Part shown: piece by piece, positions 19,079-21,498 of the stretch
How the letters are laid out: every line of letters starts with the position of its first letter
Numbering within the stretch: position 1 is the stretch's first letter
Assembly: GCA_905250885.1 (NCBI GenBank)
Contig: CAJNOQ010003080.1
Location: 1-21,498, forward strand
Direction of reading: 5' to 3'
Length of the DNA stretch: 21,498 nt
From: Didymodactylos carnosus
Taxonomy: Eukaryota; Rotifera; Eurotatoria; Philodinida; Philodinidae
Notes under the pieces: model-generated
What the model saw: only the letters and a program-made list of their open reading frames with translations
What the model was told of the DNA's origin: nothing
Database searches by the model: none
Translations under genes and position numbers: made by a program

Positions 19079-19954
19079 AAAGGACAGGACCACATAAGGT
19101 TAGAAATCGGCCCACTCTCTTTTCGAGTAATAATGGTTTCGTATCAAGGAAAAACGTACCAGTACTCAATTCCAACTAGGACCAGATACATTTATTCACT
19201 GGAATCCCGTTAATTCCTCGACAATAGCACCTCAATCTGCATCATCAAAATAACACCCACATGATAAGTAAAACGTGTTTTTCTCAACATTCTTACGCTC
19301 ATACGGCTAACAAGATATACGATTAGATAGTCCTTGAAATTTTCTACAAACTGAACTGGTTAGCATATCTTGACTGATGCGGCTAGTCACTAAAGACATA
19401 TAAAATAAGCGTTGGAGTACAAAAAACACGTACAGCACACTCCTTTAGTCATTTTTTCTATTTATAATGAAAAATTATATATTTTTTGAAAATATATCCT
19501 TGGATAGCTCTTGAAATTCTCTACAAACTGAGCTAGTCAGAATATCTTGACTGGTGAGGCCAGGCATCACAGACATGTAAAAAGCACTGTGGACTGCGGA
19601 AAACAGGTCCAGAACACGCCTTTGGTTATCGTTTCTGCCATAACAAAAATTATTTTTTTTGAAAAATATACTGTTCGATAGCCCTTGAAATTCTCTACAA
19701 ACTGAACTAGTTAGCATATCTTGACTGGTGGGGTGAGATTAAAAATATGAATGAGTCATTAATTATTCTGACTAGCTCAGTTTGTAGAGAATTTCAATTG
19801 AGGTGCTATTGTCGAGGAATTAACGGGATTCCAGTGAATAAATGTATCTGATCCCAGCTGGAATTGAGTACTGGTACGTTTTTCCTTGATACGAAACCAT
19901 TATTACTCGAAAAGAGAGTGGGCCGATTTCTAACCTTATGTGGTTCCGTCCTTT
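19079..19954. mobile_element. ~876-bp inverted-repeat element with internal tandem repeats
   Basis: The left arm (19079-19236) and right arm (19797-19954) are 158-bp inverted copies with few differences. They carry ACCACATAAGGTTAGAAATC, then TCGGCCCACTCTC and TGGAATCCCGTTAATTCC. The spacer holds a tandem array of a unit of about 175 bp (see separate entry) plus one short inverted copy of part of that unit near 19765-19797. The minus-strand open frame at 19475-19717 merely translates the array, so its repeated peptide is not evidence of a gene. The target duplication could not be defined. A related terminus appears at 21359. Confidence 0.7.
19325..19735. repeat. tandem array, ~175-bp unit, about 2.3 copies
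   Basis: The block starting GATAGTCCTTGAAATT (about 19325) recurs at about 19503 and again at 19677 with moderate divergence. Each block contains CTACAAACTGA followed by a CATATCTTGACTG-type stretch. The third copy is cut off after about 60 bp. The array fills the centre of the inverted-repeat element and probably arose by slippage or unequal exchange inside it. Confidence 0.65.
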
Positions 19955-20014
19955 AAAAACCTGTCAAGGCATTACTTCTAACAAACTATACAACCTAGGA
20001 CAAAAACATTTCAC

Positions 20015-20587
20015 AGCACTTTCGTCATTATACCCATTCGTCATCGGGTAATGCTGAAATTTCGTCACATGACGAAAGTTTAGCTATGTTTACATAGTGG
20101 TTACGAAAGTTAACCCCATTTTGACGTCAGTTCGTTTTCGGTTGTGACGAAAGTATCTGTTTTTTTTAGACAGGTGGCACGGCACTTTCATCCGACGTTG
20201 CATGAAACGGCTACGATGAAATCAAGATTGTAGTGCAAAGTTCATTAGTTCAAAGTGTAGTAGTGCAAACTGGAGTAATAGTTGCTGTTACCTTTACAAA
20301 AATTGCATTTTCTTAGCGAAACGCATAAAAAACCCTTTTGAAGTCTTTTTTTAGTGTAAAAGTATCAAAATCAAGCGTCTATTGCGTTTGGGAGTAGTCG
20401 GTCTAGAGTAGTCCAAATGCAAGCAGTTCTTTACAGTCAATAAGAACATGAGAAAAACGGCAAAATAAAGCGTTGTTGTGTACACGAACTTTCGTTACAC
20501 GTTATAATGCATTGTTTGCCGTTATGTTATTAGTGTGACGAAAGTTCTTTTTTCTATGTGACGACAAATTAACATGACAAAAGTGCT
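20015..20587. mobile_element. possible ~573-bp TIR element with ACGAAAGT motifs
   Basis: The ends are imperfect inverted repeats (AGCACTTTCGTCAT against AGCACTTTTGTCAT; 21 of 29 positions agree). The motif TGACGAAAGT or its reverse occurs repeatedly near both ends (about 20071, 20147, 20487 and 20536), like the subterminal binding sites of hAT or MULE elements. A 9-bp direct repeat AAAACATTT lies near both ends (20003-20011 and 20598-20606), but not directly adjacent to the inverted repeats. No protein is encoded. Confidence 0.45.
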
Positions 20588-21358
20588 ATCACCCAACAAA
20601 ACATTTGTTCTCATCGCTCCACCTTCGAACAGAGGCGGCTGAGCGAGTTAGAAATTGTTGGGAACTTTTTTGGGGGGACGGGATAATGATAAATATCGAA
20701 ATGCTTTTTCGATATTTACGCATAGAATTTTCTACTTTTTTATCTACTTTGACATACAGGCGTTAAAATTGAGTGTAAGTGGTTAAAGACAAATCAAAGT
20801 TCAATCCTCGTTTCTCTGTAGTTCATCAAATGTACACTTAAATAAAAAATCAAATATATCTCAGCAGATATATTTATATAAATATATATAAGCAGCCGTG
20901 CTGGAGCCACTACGGGAGAAGAGTTAAGAAATCTTCGTTTGTTTGGTGTAAATATATTTGTGCGTAAAGAATAAGTGCATCCATCATCATTAGAAGCCAG
21001 TATAATATGCTCGGATATCAGATTATGCGTTTAACAGCAGTCTTGACTCAGGCAGGAAAAAGGCGTTCAAGAAGACTACCGAATTGGTAAAAATGAATTG
21101 TCTTCACAGAATAGTTAAATGCATTCAATCACCATTTTCCCCATTAATTAGCTGATGTTTATTTCAATAGTTGATTAAATGTTGTAAACATGGGTCGCTT
21201 TTGTCTTAGAATACATTACATGAAATAAGAAATAATTAAACTATCCATACTGTAAATATGCCAATTTATGTTGATATTTTTTGAGTATATTCAATAAAGA
21301 TACTTTTTCTTGATACCTTAAATAAAAGTTTTCTCTATTTAACTTTTGATATTTCTAC
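20588..21358. other. intergenic region with a small perfect hairpin
   Basis: TAAATATCGAAA (20690-20701) and TTTCGATATTTA (20707-20718) form a perfect 12-bp stem with a 5-nt loop. TA-rich simple sequence lies at about 20863-20892. No gene was recognised; a tRNA was considered around 20805 and rejected. Confidence 0.35.
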
Positions 21359-21498
21359 AAAGGTGAAGTCCGCATAAGAACGGAAATCGGCCCACTAACA
21401 AGAACCGCTCCAATCGGTCCAAACCTCATCAGAATCACATCCAATTATGATATTCGATGATTTCGACCCTTCTGAGCGCTTTCAGTCGAATATACCAG
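21359..21498. mobile_element. terminus of an element related to 19079-19954, cut by window end
   Basis: The sequence from 21359 (AAAGG, then CCGCATAAG and GGAAATCGGCCCACT) resembles the outer 40 bp of the inverted-repeat element at 19079. Beyond that it diverges. It is probably the left end of another family member that continues outside the window and might carry coding sequence. Confidence 0.45.

Noticed and set aside
19475-19717. Minus-strand open frame with a repeated peptide (TSSVCREFQ occurs twice)
   Set aside because: The repetition is the translation of the 175-bp tandem DNA repeat inside an inverted-repeat element; no gene is needed to explain it.
20761-20825. Possible tRNA, because of a GTTCAATCC B-box-like string near 20805
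   Set aside because: No T-stem pairing, no acceptor stem and no anticodon arm could be drawn around it.

Overview
The window reads as an AT-rich animal nuclear genome. My best guess is a bdelloid rotifer of the Rotaria/Adineta kind. The signs are metazoan-type genes (a Rab27-like GTPase, a three-BIR/UBA/RING IAP, a Josephin deubiquitinase), very short GT-AG introns (mostly 50-93 bp), low-GC spacers, and many short non-autonomous inverted-repeat elements. Species is inference; no ribosomal or mitochondrial marker is present.

Layout. 1-3722: no intact gene; two short inverted-repeat elements (836-1133 and 1545-2246) and a possible decayed exon (204-485). 3723-4789 (+): a four-exon Rab27-like GTPase. 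5917-6441 (-): a four-TM protein with faint resemblance to the fungal ER chaperone Shr3. 7190-7460: a cluster of ACTTAAGT palindromes next to a doubtful small two-exon gene (7478-7761, -). 9022-10272 (-): a five-exon gene whose 328-residue product joins a FAF1/FAF2-type UAS domain to a complete Josephin protease domain, a combination I do not know from any described protein. 11017-11403 (-): an open frame broken by one TGA. 13205-13676, 15160-15426, 18387-18786, 19079-19954, 20015-20587 and 21359-end: further inverted-repeat elements. 15957-18174 (-): a nine-exon, 554-residue XIAP-like inhibitor-of-apoptosis protein.

I rebuilt the three multi-exon genes by hand. In each, the exon lengths add to an exact multiple of three and the phases agree at every junction (711, 987 and 1665 nt including stops), which is strong internal support.

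Functional links. Two of the recognised genes act in the ubiquitin system (a RING E3 of the IAP family and a UAS-Josephin deubiquitinase), but they are about 5.7 kb apart with no sign of co-regulation. Nothing suggests an operon or gene cluster. The most novel items are the UAS-Josephin fusion, the odd switch II and G4 motif of the Rab27-like protein, and two foldback elements with shared termini and TAA target duplications.
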